From NCBI GenBank assembly GCA_013327885.1, contig JABUMY010000003.1:62001-126000 (forward strand): a stretch of 64,000 nucleotides of DNA, written 5' to 3'. The stretch is from Flavisolibacter longurius. GTDB taxonomy: Bacteria > Bacteroidota > Bacteroidia > Chitinophagales > Chitinophagaceae. The position numbers and the translations under genes are program-made. Below are positions 48,904-59,630 of this stretch, in pieces (position 1 is the stretch's first letter; the number at the start of each line of letters is the position of its first letter). The notes below the pieces were generated by a model. The model made no database searches, was not told where the DNA came from, and saw nothing but the letters and a program-made list of their open reading frames with translations.

Positions 48904-50484
48904 TTATTTCGCTTTTGTCGTTTCCCCAGATTTGGCTTGTTTTTCTTCCTGGCGTTGCAAAAATTTCCCACGTATCACATCCTGCACCCGTTGCCCGCTG
49001 ATCTTGCTTTCGAGCCAGGAGATAATATCGAGGTAGGCAAAAGCGCGGCTCTCAAACTTGTTGCTTTCAATGTGCTTTAATTTGGCAAGCAGCTTTTCAA
49101 ACTCCGGCTTCAGTTCCCTTGGCGACAGGTTAAACGATTTCCGCAGGAAAAGAAAGATCTCTTCTTCCACCAGGCTCAGGTTTTCCATCTTGGCCATAAA
49201 CCGGTACACCGATTTGGTCAGGTATTCCAACAGGTCATAATTGCCCAGTTCGTAGTGGGCTATCAGGTGCAGCAGTCGGGCATAACACTGCAGGTCGTTG
49301 CGCAGGTTCACTTTCCAGTTAATGATGCGGGTGAGGTATTTGATGGTGTTGTCGTAATCACCGCTGCCAAAATAAAGCGATGCGATCTTGTAGTAAAAAA
49401 CAAGTACCCGGTGCGTATCCAGGTAAAGCGAATACTCCTTTAGTTTTTCGGTTATTTCCGGCACCAGTTTTACCCCTTCGTCAAATGTGCCCAGCATAAA
49501 ATGCCGGTTGATCTTGGCCGTGTTTAAATACACAAATACCTGTATCGTGTTGTTCTCGTTGTTCCGCACCACATCCGAGGCTGCAAATGCTTCGAAAGCC
49601 TTCAGCGTTTTTTCAAATTTCTCCGCATTTCCCAGGTCAAAGTGGGCACTCATCAGGTTGTGCATGCCGCGGATGTAGTGACCCGTTTCTACCGGTATCA
49701 TCTGTGGCTCTTCGTGAAAGGTATCCACCCATTTTTGCGTGTGACGGTAGTACATCAGGAAGTCGAGCCGGATAAAGGCGTACCAGCAATAACTCTGGTG
49801 GAGGTAAAGCTTTTGGTAAAAGCCTTTTACCGGGGCCGATGGAATATTGAGCTGGAAAAATTGTGTGAGCATGCCTTCGTCGGTTTCGTTGCGGGCATGG
49901 CCGTAATTGATAAACCAGCCGTAAAGCTCCAGCGCCAGGTTGGAAAGCTGGTTGGTCAGCCCCAGTTCCTCCATCAGGGATTTTGATTCGTTGGTCAGTT
50001 GCCGGGAGCGGTCCTTCAGGCTGCGGGTAATGTGCAGGGCCTCGATCTTTTTTTCCAAAAAAATGGCCTGGAGCAGAAAGCTGTCCTGGTGACGGCTGCG
50101 GGCTGCTTCCTTTGTTTTTTCCAGTGCTTTCAGGCTTTGCAGGTAAAGGCCTTTGTTGTACAGAATGCGGGCATAATCGAGCTGCTCGTGCAACTGGATG
50201 TCGATGTTGCTGCTGCTCTCCAGCAGGCGCAGGCTGGCCAGTATCTGTTTGTAAAGATGGGTCTTGCGGTTGGCCAGCTGTTCTTTTTTGGTGAACTGCA
50301 GTTTCTTCAGCAAGGCGCTTTCGTCGTAATCCTGCATTTTGTCAATGGCATCAAAGAGCTGGATGATCTTCAGGTCTTCGTTGGAAGAATTCCGTTTGAT
50401 ATAGAGCTTGAAGTTGCGTTTTTCGCCTTTTTGAAGGGAATGGATCAATTGAAAAAGTGTATCGGCCGACCGGCTAGGCATCAT
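48904..50484 (-). CDS. Conserved-looking alpha-helical (TPR-like) hypothetical protein
   Basis: A 526-residue, almost wholly alpha-helical protein without signal peptide or membrane segments. Helix pairs such as LDYARILYNKGLYLQSLKALEKTKEAA and ARLLHLIAHYELGNYDLLEYLTKSVY suggest degenerate tetratricopeptide repeats along the chain. The N-terminus (LFQLIHSLQKGEKRNFKLYIKR) and the block SALLKKLQFTKKEQLANRKTHLYKQIL resemble a family of large Bacteroidota proteins of unknown role. The basic C-terminal tail (RQEEKQAKSGETTKAK) is low complexity. A scaffold role is the most that can be inferred. Divergent from leuA. Confidence 0.75.
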   Translation of the reverse strand: MMPSRSADTLFQLIHSLQKGEKRNFKLYIKRNSSNEDLKIIQLFDAIDKMQDYDESALLKKLQFTKKEQLANRKTHLYKQILASLRLLESSSNIDIQLHEQLDYARILYNKGLYLQSLKALEKTKEAARSRHQDSFLLQAIFLEKKIEALHITRSLKDRSRQLTNESKSLMEELGLTNQLSNLALELYGWFINYGHARNETDEGMLTQFFQLNIPSAPVKGFYQKLYLHQSYCWYAFIRLDFLMYYRHTQKWVDTFHEEPQMIPVETGHYIRGMHNLMSAHFDLGNAEKFEKTLKAFEAFAASDVVRNNENNTIQVFVYLNTAKINRHFMLGTFDEGVKLVPEITEKLKEYSLYLDTHRVLVFYYKIASLYFGSGDYDNTIKYLTRIINWKVNLRNDLQCYARLLHLIAHYELGNYDLLEYLTKSVYRFMAKMENLSLVEEEIFLFLRKSFNLSPRELKPEFEKLLAKLKHIESNKFESRAFAYLDIISWLESKISGQRVQDVIRGKFLQRQEEKQAKSGETTKAK

Positions 50485-50670
50485 ATAATGTTTTAGACCA
50501 AATGCAATAGGGGTAAGGGTTTCAGCAGGGGCCTCCCGCTTTCATGGATGCGAAATGAAGACCATTTTGTTTTCCCTTGCCCATGCTGCTAAGGTACTTT
50601 TAAAGACGGTTCCCGTAATGGTTTATTGCAGGAACGGTACTAATCTCAATCCTTATTTGTAAAAATTCTT

Positions 50671-51840
50671 ATGGCCGAAGGAAAAATTTACATTTTTGAT
50701 ACAACACTCCGCGACGGGGAACAGGTCCCTGGCTGCAAACTGAACACCAGCGAAAAAGTGGCGCTTGCCCTTGAGTTGGAAAACCTCGGTGTTGACATTA
50801 TTGAAGCTGGGTTCCCTATCTCCAGTCCGGGTGACTACGAGTCAGTGAACCAGATCTCGCAAACTGTACGCGATGTAACGGTTTGTGCCCTTAGCCGGGC
50901 GGTTAAAAAAGACATTGAAGTAGCGGCACAGGCCTTGAAATATGCCAAGCGTCCGCGCATCCATACCGGTATCGGCACCTCCGATTACCACATCAAAAGC
51001 AAGTTCAATGCGACCCGCGAAGAAATTCTTGAAAGAGCCGTGCAGTGCGTGACCTGGGCCCGCAACTTTACCGATGACGTAGAGTTTTATGCCGAAGACG
51101 CCGGCCGCACCGATAACGAATACCTGGCCCGTGTGATCGAGGCCGTTATTGCTGCCGGTGCCACCACGGTAAACATCCCCGACACAACGGGTTATTGCCT
51201 GCCCAGCCAGTACGGCGAAAAGATCGCTTTCCTGGTCAACAACGTTTCCAACATCGACAAAGCTGTTATTTCCTGTCATTGCCACAATGACCTGGGACTG
51301 GCCACGGCCAATTCTATTTCCGGCGTTATAGCCGGTGCCCGCCAGATCGAATGTACGATCAACGGCCTGGGCGAACGTGCCGGCAACACCTCGCTGGAAG
51401 AAGTGGTAATGGTGCTGAAACAACACAAGCATTTAGGGCTTCACACCGGCGTCAATACGAAACTCCTGAACCCGCTCAGCCGCTTGGTTTCCGATACCAT
51501 GCGCATGCCTGTTCAGCCGAACAAAGCCATTGTGGGCGCCAATGCGTTTTCGCATTCTTCCGGCATTCACCAGGATGGCTTTTTGAAAGATGCGCTCACC
51601 TACGAGATCATCAATCCCGAAGAAGTCGGTGCCGAGCAAAGCAAGATCGTACTCACGGCACGCAGCGGCCGCAGTGCATTGGCTTTCCGATTGCAGAAGC
51701 TGGGCTTCACCTTTAACCGCAACGACGTGGACGTGCTTTACAATGAATTTTTAAAAGTGGCCGATGTTAAAAAAGAGGTGAAAGACGAAGACCTCCAGCA
51801 AATGGCCACCGTATACGTACCCCAGGCAGAAGTAGCCTGA
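50671..51840 (+). CDS. leuA: 2-isopropylmalate synthase, short form
   Basis: First enzyme of leucine synthesis: acetyl-CoA plus 2-ketoisovalerate gives 2-isopropylmalate. The catalytic TIM barrel is complete: [49 protein letters not shown] and the metal site [15 protein letters not shown], followed by subdomain segment [18 protein letters not shown]. At 389 residues it stops after that subdomain and lacks the roughly 130-residue LeuA dimer domain that binds leucine. It therefore should not be feedback-inhibited through that site. It is the first gene of the branched-chain cluster; leuC follows 16 bases on. Confidence 0.93.
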   Translation: MAEGKIYIFDTTLRDGEQVPGCKLNTSEKVALALELENLGVDIIEAGFPISSPGDYESVNQISQTVRDVTVCALSRAVKKDIEVAAQALKYAKRPRIHTGIGTSDYHIKSKFNATREEILERAVQCVTWARNFTDDVEFYAEDAGRTDNEYLARVIEAVIAAGATTVNIPDTTGYCLPSQYGEKIAFLVNNVSNIDKAVISCHCHNDLGLATANSISGVIAGARQIECTINGLGERAGNTSLEEVVMVLKQHKHLGLHTGVNTKLLNPLSRLVSDTMRMPVQPNKAIVGANAFSHSSGIHQDGFLKDALTYEIINPEEVGAEQSKIVLTARSGRSALAFRLQKLGFTFNRNDVDVLYNEFLKVADVKKEVKDEDLQQMATVYVPQAEVA

Positions 51841-51856
51841 ACAAGCGATTAGATAC

Positions 51857-53317
51857 ATGAGCGAACAAAATTTTCATACGACCAATCAACAACATACACC
51901 ATCCGGTACTGGCGGCGGAAAAACCCTGTTTGAAAAGATATGGGACAGGCACGTGGTAAAGTCTATCGAAAACGGACCCGACGTGCTGTTCATTGATACG
52001 CATTTTATTCATGAAGTGACCAGCCCGCAGGCGTTTGCAGGCCTGGAAAAACGCGGCCTGAACGTGTATGACCCGAAAAGGGTTGTTGCCACGGCCGACC
52101 ACAACGTTCCTACCATCAATCAACACCTGCCTATTCGCGAGGAATTATCCCGCAAGCAAGTGGAGAAGCTGATCGAAAATTGCAAAAACCACAATATCGA
52201 ACTCTATGGACTGGGGCATCCTTACCAGGGCATCGTGCATGTGATTGGGCCTGAACTGGGCATCACGCAACCCGGCATGACCATGGTTTGCGGCGATAGC
52301 CATACCTCCACGCACGGTGCCTTTGGTTCAATTGCCTTTGGCATTGGCACCTCCGAAGTGGAGATGGTGCTGGCCACGCAATGCCTGCTGCAAAGCAAGC
52401 CCAAACTGATGCGCATCAATGTAGAAGGGGAGCTGGCAAATGGCGTGGTGTCAAAAGACATTATCCTTTACATCATCGCCCAGATATCTGCCAGCGGCGC
52501 AACGGGTTATTTTGTTGAGTACGCCGGTTCGGCCATTCGTTCGCTGTCGATGGAAGCCCGCATGACCATCTGCAACATGAGCATCGAGATGGGCGCAAGA
52601 GGCGGTATGATCGCACCGGACGAAACAACATTTGCCTATGTGCAAGAACGCCAGTTTGCGCCACAGGGCGAAGCCTGGGAAAAAGCGGTGGCCGGCTGGA
52701 AAGAATTGTATTCGGATGCCGATGCAAAATTTGACAGCGAAATAAATATCAATGCTGCCGACATCGAACCGATGATCACTTACGGTACCAACCCGGGTTT
52801 GGGCATCGCTATCAATGGCCTTGTTCCGGCTCCGGAAAGCATTCCTGATGAAGGCGAACGCAGGAACATTGTAAAAGCACTGGAGTACATGGGACTGCAG
52901 GGCGGAAAGCCCCTGCGTGGCATGCCGGTGCAGAATGTTTTTATCGGTAGCTGCACCAACTCCCGCATCGAAGACCTGCGAATGGTGGCTGGCCTGGTAA
53001 AAGGAAAAAAGAAAAACGAAGGCGTTCGGGTGATGATCGTTCCCGGCTCACAACAAGTGGCTGCGCAGGCAAAAGCCGAAGGTCTTGATAAAATTTTTGA
53101 AGAAGCGGGTTTTGAAATGCGCCAGGCCGGGTGCAGTGCCTGCCTGGGTATGAACGAAGACAAGATACCCGCTGGTGAATATTGTGTGTCTACCAGCAAC
53201 CGCAATTTCGAAGGACGTCAAGGAGTCGGTGCCCGTACGCTGTTGGCCAGCCCGTTGACGGCGGCGGCAGCAGCAATTACCGGAGTGATAACCGATGTAA
53301 GAGAGTTTTTGAGTTAG
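51857..53317 (+). CDS. leuC: 3-isopropylmalate dehydratase large subunit
   Basis: A 486-residue aconitase-superfamily protein that, with LeuD, isomerises 2- to 3-isopropylmalate. [4Fe-4S] cluster Cys are in [13 protein letters not shown] and GCSACLGMN; other family blocks are [20 protein letters not shown] and [16 protein letters not shown]. The N-terminus has about 18 extra residues ([18 protein letters not shown]) before the usual [13 protein letters not shown]. Between it and leuD lies a head-to-head 7-bp array instead of a tight junction. Confidence 0.96.
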   Translation: MSEQNFHTTNQQHTPSGTGGGKTLFEKIWDRHVVKSIENGPDVLFIDTHFIHEVTSPQAFAGLEKRGLNVYDPKRVVATADHNVPTINQHLPIREELSRKQVEKLIENCKNHNIELYGLGHPYQGIVHVIGPELGITQPGMTMVCGDSHTSTHGAFGSIAFGIGTSEVEMVLATQCLLQSKPKLMRINVEGELANGVVSKDIILYIIAQISASGATGYFVEYAGSAIRSLSMEARMTICNMSIEMGARGGMIAPDETTFAYVQERQFAPQGEAWEKAVAGWKELYSDADAKFDSEININAADIEPMITYGTNPGLGIAINGLVPAPESIPDEGERRNIVKALEYMGLQGGKPLRGMPVQNVFIGSCTNSRIEDLRMVAGLVKGKKKNEGVRVMIVPGSQQVAAQAKAEGLDKIFEEAGFEMRQAGCSACLGMNEDKIPAGEYCVSTSNRNFEGRQGVGARTLLASPLTAAAAAITGVITDVREFLS

Positions 53318-53325
53318 AAAATTTT

Positions 53326-53395
53326 CAATACGCAATGTTCAATATCCAATGCACAGTGAAGGACAATTGAAAATTGAAAGTTGAGAGTTGAACAT
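53326..53395. repeat. Head-to-head 7-bp array between leuC and leuD
   Basis: Ten 7-bp units: caatacg, caatgtt, caatatc, caatgca, cagtgaa, then ggacaat, tgaaaat, tgaaagt, tgagagt, tgaacat. In a shifted phase the left half is NNTCAAT and the right half ATTGANN, its inverse. The array fills the 93-base gap. Confidence 0.8.
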
Positions 53396-53410
53396 TTTTC
53401 AGAATAAACA

Positions 53411-53998
53411 ATGCAGGCGATAACAACCATACATAGCACATTTGTTCCACTGCCCGTGGAAAACATTGATACGGACCAGATCATCCCGGCCCGTTTTTTA
53501 AAGGCCACGACGAAAACAGGCTTTGGTAAAAACCTGTTCCGCGACTGGCGTTACGAGGCCGATGACGAAACAAAACCGAAGGCGGATTTTGTTTTGAACC
53601 AGCCGCAATTCAAGGGCGAAATTTTGGTAGCTGGAAAAAATTTCGGTTGCGGTTCTTCCCGCGAACATGCTGCCTGGTCCATTGCCGATTATGGTTTTAA
53701 CGTAGTGGTGTCGAGCTTTTTTGCCGACATCTTCCGAAACAATGCCCTCAACAACGGCTTGCTGCCGGTACAGGTAAGTGAAGCGTTTTTGCAAACCATT
53801 TTTGCGCAGCCCAACGGTTCTACACTGACCATTGACCTTGCCGCACAAACCATCACCATCGACAGCACCGGCGATACCGAAAGCTTCGCCATCAATCAGT
53901 ACAAAAAAACCTGTTTGCTCAACGGTTACGACGACATTGATTTCCTGGTGAGCATGAAAGACGAGATTGAATCATTTGAAAAATCGTACGCGAAATAA
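53411..53998 (+). CDS. leuD: 3-isopropylmalate dehydratase small subunit
   Basis: A 195-residue swivelling-domain partner of LeuC. Diagnostic blocks: [14 protein letters not shown] near the N-terminus, [21 protein letters not shown] (the substrate-recognition loop) and [22 protein letters not shown]. Length and boundaries are normal. leuB starts four bases after its stop. Confidence 0.96.
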   Translation: MQAITTIHSTFVPLPVENIDTDQIIPARFLKATTKTGFGKNLFRDWRYEADDETKPKADFVLNQPQFKGEILVAGKNFGCGSSREHAAWSIADYGFNVVVSSFFADIFRNNALNNGLLPVQVSEAFLQTIFAQPNGSTLTIDLAAQTITIDSTGDTESFAINQYKKTCLLNGYDDIDFLVSMKDEIESFEKSYAK

Positions 53999-54002
53999 TT
54001 TT

Positions 54003-55118
54003 ATGGTCAAACGTATTGCAGTCATAAACGGAGATGGGATAGGACCCGAGGTAACCGCACAATCGATCAAGGTATTGAATGCGGTGGGCGAACGTTTTGG
54101 CCACCAGTTCAAATACAGCCATGGCCTGATGGGTGCCGATGCCATTGACAAAACCGGCAACCCGCTTCCGGATGAAACACTTGAACTCTGTACACAAAGC
54201 GATGCGATCCTTTTTGGTGCCATCGGTCACCCAAAATATGACAACGACCCAACGGCAAAAGTGCGGCCCGAACAAGGGCTGCTGAAGCTGCGCAAATCGC
54301 TGCAGCTGTACGCCAACATCCGCCCGGTAAATACTTACCCAACCTTGCACCATCTTTCGCCCCTTCGGGAAGACAGGCTGGAAGGCGTTGACTTTGTGAT
54401 CTACCGCGAACTGACCGGCGGTATTTATTTCGGAAAAAAAGAATTGTCAGCGGATGGCGCAGAAGCGGCTGACCTCTGCACCTACAACCGTTCCGAAGTG
54501 GAGCGCATTGCCCAGCTGGCCTTTCAATCGGCACAACAAAGAAGAAAAAAGTTAACCCTCGTAGATAAAGCCAACGTACTGGAAACCTCCCGCCTCTGGC
54601 GCAAAGTGGTGCAGGACGTGGCGCCGTCTTATCCCGATGTAGCTGTTGACTACATGTTTGTTGACAACGCCGCGATGCAGATTATTGTGAACCCGGCGCA
54701 GTTTGATGTGATGCTTACCGAGAACATGTTTGGTGATATTCTTTCCGATGAAGCCAGTGTGATCAGCGGTTCGCTGGGGATGCTGCCTTCTGCATCGGTG
54801 GGTGTCAAAACAGCGATGTTCGAACCCATTCATGGGTCTTACCCGCAAGCCGCCGGGAAAGACATTGCCAACCCGGTTGGCTCTATTTTGTCCACCGCTA
54901 TGCTGCTCGATTACCTCCAGCTTTTTGAAGAGGCAACGGCAGTTCGCGAAGCCGTAAAGTGGGCCCTCGATGCCAAGTTTGTGACAAAGGACATCGACCC
55001 AATCAACTATTATTTCACGTCCACTGTGGGCGACCTGATAAGTGATTTTATTGCCGGCCGTGTGCCCAGCGATATTAACCAGATCAATGTTGAACTAAGA
55101 AAGTCAACGCTGATCTAA
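54003..55118 (+). CDS. leuB: 3-isopropylmalate dehydrogenase
   Basis: A 371-residue NAD-dependent dehydrogenase that oxidatively decarboxylates 3-isopropylmalate to 2-ketoisocaproate. MVKRIAVINGDGIGPEV is the standard start, so the longer in-frame start inside leuD is rejected. Further: LFGAIGHPKYDN, LRKSLQLYANIRPV, FVIYRELTGGIYFG with the catalytic Tyr, LVDKANVLETSRLWR with the catalytic Lys, LTENMFGDILSDEAS with the metal Asp, and EPIHGSYPQAAGKDIANP. A 213-base gap with a repeat element follows before ilvE. Confidence 0.96.
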   Translation: MVKRIAVINGDGIGPEVTAQSIKVLNAVGERFGHQFKYSHGLMGADAIDKTGNPLPDETLELCTQSDAILFGAIGHPKYDNDPTAKVRPEQGLLKLRKSLQLYANIRPVNTYPTLHHLSPLREDRLEGVDFVIYRELTGGIYFGKKELSADGAEAADLCTYNRSEVERIAQLAFQSAQQRRKKLTLVDKANVLETSRLWRKVVQDVAPSYPDVAVDYMFVDNAAMQIIVNPAQFDVMLTENMFGDILSDEASVISGSLGMLPSASVGVKTAMFEPIHGSYPQAAGKDIANPVGSILSTAMLLDYLQLFEEATAVREAVKWALDAKFVTKDIDPINYYFTSTVGDLISDFIAGRVPSDINQINVELRKSTLI

Positions 55119-55120
55119 AA

Positions 55121-55270
55121 CGGGCCGGCCCATCCCGACCTTCCCAGTGGGAAGGCCATCCGCAGCACAGATCCTCGCTTTGCGAAGTGACTGCTAAGAA
55201 GCAGCTTCTACTAAAAGCAAGGGTTGTGCTTGGGTTTCTCCCCCACCGGGGGAGCCGGAGGGGGCCGCGG
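55121..55270. mobile_element. MITE-like element between leuB and ilvE
   Basis: About 150 bases with related, individually palindromic ends in opposite orientation. The left end has CCTTCCCA-g-TGGGAAGG (55139-55155) preceded by GGGCCGGCCC; the right end has CTCCCCC-acc-GGGGGAG (55238-55254) followed by ccggaGGGGGCC. Both read GGCC-n-TCC-n-CT(C/T)CCC from the outside. No coding frame. The right end is the element also seen at 44450 and 57908. Confidence 0.6.
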
Positions 55271-55331
55271 TTTTCTGCTAACGTTTGCTTGCTATTGAAT
55301 TGATTCGTTCCAAAAAATCTAAAAGACACGT

Positions 55332-56225
55332 ATGTATTACAACGAAAACACGATTGTGTACTTCAACGGCGAATTCATCAAAGCAACAGAAGCGAAGGGC
55401 AATGTTTACGACCAGTCGCTGCATTATGGCTATGCCGTGTTTGAAGGCATCCGCTCTTACAACACCGAAAACGGTACCCGCATTTTCAAGGCAAAAGAAC
55501 ATTACGACCGCCTCGAATTTTCTGCGAAGGCCATCAGCATGCCGTATACATACAACACCGACGAACTGATTGAACTGACCTACGAATTGCTGAAGCGCAA
55601 CAACTTCAGCGATGCGTATATCCGGCCGCTGGTAACCTGCACACCCAACATGCAACTGACTAAAGGCAAGGAATCGCAGCTGCTACTGGCAGCATGGGAG
55701 TGGGGTGCTTACCTGGGTGAAAAACTGTTGCGGCTCGGTACTTCCTCTTACCGCCGAATCACACCGGCATCGTTCAAAGTAGAAGCAAAAGTTTCCGGGC
55801 ACTATATCAATTCCATCATGGCCACGCAGGAAGCCAAAGATCTTGGTTATGATGAAGCTCTTTTGCTGGACGTTAACGGCTTTATTGCCGAAGGTCCTGG
55901 TGCCAACATCTTTTTTGAAAAAGACGGTGTGCTGCATACCCCGCAGCTTGGCAGCATTCTCCCGGGCATTACCCGTGCCACGGTGTTGGAGATCTGCAGC
56001 GAACTGGGAATTGACGTGGTAGAGCGCCAGATCAGGCCCGAAGAGATCAAAGGCGTTGACGGTGCCTTTATGTGCGGAACCGCGGCGGAAGTGATCGGCA
56101 TCCAGTCGCTCGATGATGTTGCCTTTACCAAACCCTGGAAAGAAACCCTGGGTGCCACCATTCAGAAAGCATACAAAAACCTGGTGCTGGAAAAAGAATA
56201 CCGTACCGCACTGAAAGTAGCATGA
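55332..56225 (+). CDS. ilvE: Branched-chain-amino-acid aminotransferase
   Basis: A 297-residue fold-type IV PLP transaminase for the last step of Val, Leu and Ile synthesis. [19 protein letters not shown] and [17 protein letters not shown] at the start, [26 protein letters not shown] with the PLP Lys in the preceding VEAKVSGHY segment, then [16 protein letters not shown] and [12 protein letters not shown]. The stop overlaps the ilvD start (ATGA), so translation is coupled. Confidence 0.95.
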   Translation: MYYNENTIVYFNGEFIKATEAKGNVYDQSLHYGYAVFEGIRSYNTENGTRIFKAKEHYDRLEFSAKAISMPYTYNTDELIELTYELLKRNNFSDAYIRPLVTCTPNMQLTKGKESQLLLAAWEWGAYLGEKLLRLGTSSYRRITPASFKVEAKVSGHYINSIMATQEAKDLGYDEALLLDVNGFIAEGPGANIFFEKDGVLHTPQLGSILPGITRATVLEICSELGIDVVERQIRPEEIKGVDGAFMCGTAAEVIGIQSLDDVAFTKPWKETLGATIQKAYKNLVLEKEYRTALKVA

Positions 56226-57904
56226 CTGAACTGAATAAATACAGCAAAACGATTACACAGGACGAAACCCAGCCGGCGGCGCAAGCCATGCTGTACGGGA
56301 TTGGCCTGACGGAAGAAGACCTGAAGAAAGCGCAGGTTGGCGTGGTAAGCATGGGTTACGACGGCAACACCTGCAACATGCACCTGAACGACCTGGCCAA
56401 GCTTGTCAAGCAAGGTGTATGGGATAGCGACCTGGTAGGATTGATCTTTAACACCATTGGTGTGAGCGATGGCATCTCCAACGGTACCGAAGGCATGCGT
56501 TATTCGCTGGTCAGCCGCGATATTATTGCCGATTCCATTGAGACCGTTTGCGGCGCACAGTATTACGATGCGCTGGTTGCCTTGCCGGGTTGCGATAAGA
56601 ACATGCCCGGTTCCATCATTGCCATGGGACGGCTGAACCGCCCGGCAATCATGGTTTACGGCGGCACCATAGCTCCCGGTCATTACAACGGGCAGGACCT
56701 GAACATTATCTCTGCCTTCGAAGCCCTTGGGCAAAAGATTGCCGGCACCATCACCGAAGAAGATTTTAAATGCATCGTCAAAGGTTCCTGCCCCAGCGCC
56801 GGTGCCTGCGGCGGTATGTATACAGCCAATACCATGGCAGCAGCCATTGAGGCCATGGGTATGAGCCTTCCGTATTCCTCTTCCAACCCAGCCCTGAGCC
56901 AGGAGAAAAAAGACGAATGCCTGGCGGCGGGCAAAGCCATTCGCCACCTGCTGGAAAAGGACATCAAGCCCAAAGACATCATGACACGAAAGGCTTTTGA
57001 AAATGCCATCACAGTGATCATGGTTTTGGGTGGCTCCACCAATGCAGTTCTTCACCTTATTGCCATGGCCAAGAGCGTGGATGTGGCGCTTACGCAGGAT
57101 GACTTCCAGGCAGTGAGCAACCGCGTACCGGTGCTGGCGGATTTTAAGCCCAGCGGAAAATATTTAATGCAGGATCTCCACCAATACGGCGGTCTTCCGG
57201 CGGTGATGAAATACCTGCTGGAACAGGGCCTGCTGCACGGCGATTGTTTGACCGTCACCGGGAAGACCCTTGCCGAAAACCTGGCCGATGTTCCTTCTCT
57301 CGATTTCGAAGCGCAAAAGATCATTCATCCCTTAACCGATCCGTTGAAGCCAACCGGTCACCTGCAGATCCTTTACGGTAATCTAGCTCCTGGAGGCTCC
57401 GTTGCCAAGATCAGTGGCAAGGAAGGCGAACGCTTTGAAGGCCCTGCTAGGGTATTCGATGGCGAGTTTGAATTAATTGCGGGTATACGTTCCGGTAAGG
57501 TGCGGTCTGGCGATGTGGTGGTGATACGTTACGTAGGCCCTAAGGGGGGACCGGGCATGCCTGAAATGCTAAAGCCCACATCGGCCATCATTGGTGCTGG
57601 TTTGGGAAAATCCGTGGCACTGATCACGGACGGTCGCTTCAGCGGCGGCACACATGGTTTCGTGGTGGGTCACATCACCCCCGAAGCTTTTGACGGCGGC
57701 ACCATTGCGCTGGTGCAAGATGATGATATTATCACGATCGACGCAGCAACAAATACCATTACGCTCAAGGTTGAGGAAACCGAACTGGCAGGGAGAAAAT
57801 CCCGTTGGTCGCAACCAGGCCTGAAGGCAGAAAAAGGAATACTTTTTAAATATGCAAGACACGTTAAAACAGCCGCAGACGGATGCGTTACAGACGAAGA
57901 CTAA
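56222..57904 (+). CDS. ilvD: Dihydroxy-acid dehydratase
   Basis: A 560-residue Fe-S dehydratase that makes 2-keto acids from 2,3-dihydroxy-isovalerate or -methylvalerate. Cluster Cys lie in [15 protein letters not shown]-type segment (YDGNTCNMH), [13 protein letters not shown] and [19 protein letters not shown]. The C-terminal swivelling domain has [15 protein letters not shown] and [24 protein letters not shown]. It overlaps ilvE by four bases and ilvB by 53 bases. Confidence 0.96.
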   Translation: MTELNKYSKTITQDETQPAAQAMLYGIGLTEEDLKKAQVGVVSMGYDGNTCNMHLNDLAKLVKQGVWDSDLVGLIFNTIGVSDGISNGTEGMRYSLVSRDIIADSIETVCGAQYYDALVALPGCDKNMPGSIIAMGRLNRPAIMVYGGTIAPGHYNGQDLNIISAFEALGQKIAGTITEEDFKCIVKGSCPSAGACGGMYTANTMAAAIEAMGMSLPYSSSNPALSQEKKDECLAAGKAIRHLLEKDIKPKDIMTRKAFENAITVIMVLGGSTNAVLHLIAMAKSVDVALTQDDFQAVSNRVPVLADFKPSGKYLMQDLHQYGGLPAVMKYLLEQGLLHGDCLTVTGKTLAENLADVPSLDFEAQKIIHPLTDPLKPTGHLQILYGNLAPGGSVAKISGKEGERFEGPARVFDGEFELIAGIRSGKVRSGDVVVIRYVGPKGGPGMPEMLKPTSAIIGAGLGKSVALITDGRFSGGTHGFVVGHITPEAFDGGTIALVQDDDIITIDAATNTITLKVEETELAGRKSRWSQPGLKAEKGILFKYARHVKTAADGCVTDED

Positions 57905-59624
57905 CTCTTCCTCCCCCGTTGGGGGAGGTCAGGAGCGGGCCATTAGTGGATCAGAAGCTGTGATGCGGGCATTTGTAGAGGAAGGAGTGGAAACCATTTT
58001 TGGGTATCCCGGCGGCGCCATCATGCCTATTTATGATGCCCTGTACGATTTCCAGGATTCGCTGGAGCATATCCTCGTCCGGCACGAGCAAGGCGCTATT
58101 CATGCGGCCCAGGGTTATGCCCGTACCTCAGGCAAGACCGGTGTAGTGTTTGCCACCAGCGGTCCGGGTGCTACCAATTTGGTTACCGGCTTGGCCGATG
58201 CGCTAATCGACAGCACGCCTGTCGTCTGTATCACCGGGCAGGTGTTTGCGCACCTGCTGGGTACCGATGCTTTCCAGGAAACGGACATCATCAACATGAC
58301 CACGCCCTGCACCAAGTGGAACTACCAGGTAACCGATGCCACCGAAATACCGGCTGTTTTGGCAAAAGCCTTTTTTATTGCCGCCAGTGGCCGTCCCGGC
58401 CCGGTGCTGATCGATATTACCAAGAACGCACAGGTACAAAAGTTTGACTATCCCGGCTACGAAAAATGCAAGTTCATTCGCAGTTACCGGCCCAAGCCTT
58501 TTGTACGCAAAGAATACATTGCTGAAGCGGCGAAACTGATCAACGAAGCAAAAAAGCCTTTCGTGATTTTTGGCCAGGGTGTGATCCTGGGAAAGGCCGA
58601 AAAAGAATTCAAAGCCTTTATTGAAAAAGCCGGCATTCCCGCCGCCTGGACCATCCTCGGTTTAAGTGCCCTGCCTTCCGATCACCCGCTGAACGTAGGC
58701 ATGCTGGGCATGCACGGCAACTATGCGCCCAATGTGCTGACCAACGAATGTGATGTACTCATCGCTGTTGGGATGCGCTTTGATGACCGGGTAACCGGAA
58801 GATTGGATAAATACGCCAAGCAGGCAAGGGTCATTCACCTTGATATTGACCCGGCTGAAATAGACAAGAACGTGAAAACAACCGTTCCGGTTTGGGGCGA
58901 TTGCAAAGAAACCCTGCCCTTGCTCACCGAATTGGTGGAGTTCCGCAACCACGCAGCCTGGCTGCAGCGCTTTAAAGAACTGGAAGGGGAAGAAGTGGCG
59001 CAGTGTATTTTCCCCGAGTTGAATCCCGATACCGAGCAGATGACCATGGGAGAGGTGATCAAGCACCTGAATACCCTGACAGGTGGGGAAGCCGTACTGG
59101 TAACCGATGTGGGACAACACCAGATGGTGACCTGCCGCTACGCTAAATTCAATGCATCCAACAGCAACATTACCTCCGGTGGATTGGGCACCATGGGTTT
59201 TGCCCTGCCGGCTGCCATCGGTGCCAAATTTGGTGCACCGCAACGAACAGTTGTTGCCATCATCGGCGACGGCGGTTTCCAGATGACCATCCAGGAACTG
59301 GGCACCATTATGCAAACCGGCATCAATGTAAAAATTCTCATCCTGAACAATGAATTTCTGGGCATGGTGCGACAGTGGCAGGAACTTTTTCACGGAAAGC
59401 GCTACTCGTTTGTAAACATCGAAAGCCCCGATTTTGTACAGGTGGCGAAAGGTTACCGCATTGCCGGCAAACGCATCTCTGAACGAGAAGAATTAAAAGG
59501 TGCGTTGCAGGAAATGCTGGCGCACAACGGCTCTTACCTGCTGGAAGTAATGGTGGGCAAAGAGAACAATGTGTTCCCGATGGTAGAAGCCGGAACCAGT
59601 GTCAGCGAAATACGTCTTAAATAA
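57852..59624 (+). CDS. ilvB: Acetolactate synthase large subunit
   Basis: A 590-residue ThDP/FAD enzyme that condenses pyruvate with pyruvate or 2-ketobutyrate. [20 protein letters not shown] has the ThDP Glu region ([19 protein letters not shown]), [19 protein letters not shown], and the C-terminal ThDP metal motif [16 protein letters not shown] followed by [14 protein letters not shown]. The first 32 residues are an extension; residues 19-30 ([12 protein letters not shown]) are encoded by a CCCCC-gtt-GGGGG palindromic element also found between genes. The start lies 53 bases inside ilvD. ilvN follows after six bases. Confidence 0.95.
   Translation: MQDTLKQPQTDALQTKTNSSSPVGGGQERAISGSEAVMRAFVEEGVETIFGYPGGAIMPIYDALYDFQDSLEHILVRHEQGAIHAAQGYARTSGKTGVVFATSGPGATNLVTGLADALIDSTPVVCITGQVFAHLLGTDAFQETDIINMTTPCTKWNYQVTDATEIPAVLAKAFFIAASGRPGPVLIDITKNAQVQKFDYPGYEKCKFIRSYRPKPFVRKEYIAEAAKLINEAKKPFVIFGQGVILGKAEKEFKAFIEKAGIPAAWTILGLSALPSDHPLNVGMLGMHGNYAPNVLTNECDVLIAVGMRFDDRVTGRLDKYAKQARVIHLDIDPAEIDKNVKTTVPVWGDCKETLPLLTELVEFRNHAAWLQRFKELEGEEVAQCIFPELNPDTEQMTMGEVIKHLNTLTGGEAVLVTDVGQHQMVTCRYAKFNASNSNITSGGLGTMGFALPAAIGAKFGAPQRTVVAIIGDGGFQMTIQELGTIMQTGINVKILILNNEFLGMVRQWQELFHGKRYSFVNIESPDFVQVAKGYRIAGKRISEREELKGALQEMLAHNGSYLLEVMVGKENNVFPMVEAGTSVSEIRLK
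57908..57941. repeat. CCCCC-GGGGG palindromic element inside ilvB, copy C
   Basis: CTCCCCC-gtt-GGGGGAG then gtcaggaGCGGGCC, in frame within codons 20-30 of ilvB, just after the ilvD stop. It matches the right end of the leuB-ilvE element and the copy next to etfB. Confidence 0.72.
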
Positions 59625-59630
59625 TCGGCC

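Noticed and set aside
50485-50670. Leader peptide or riboswitch upstream of leuA
   Set aside because: No run of Leu/Ile/Val codons, no terminator-antiterminator pair and no T-box words are visible.
53967-54002. Upstream extended start of leuB inside leuD
   Set aside because: The family N-terminus VKRIAVINGDGIGPEV begins at the ATG at 54003; the extension is not LeuB-like.
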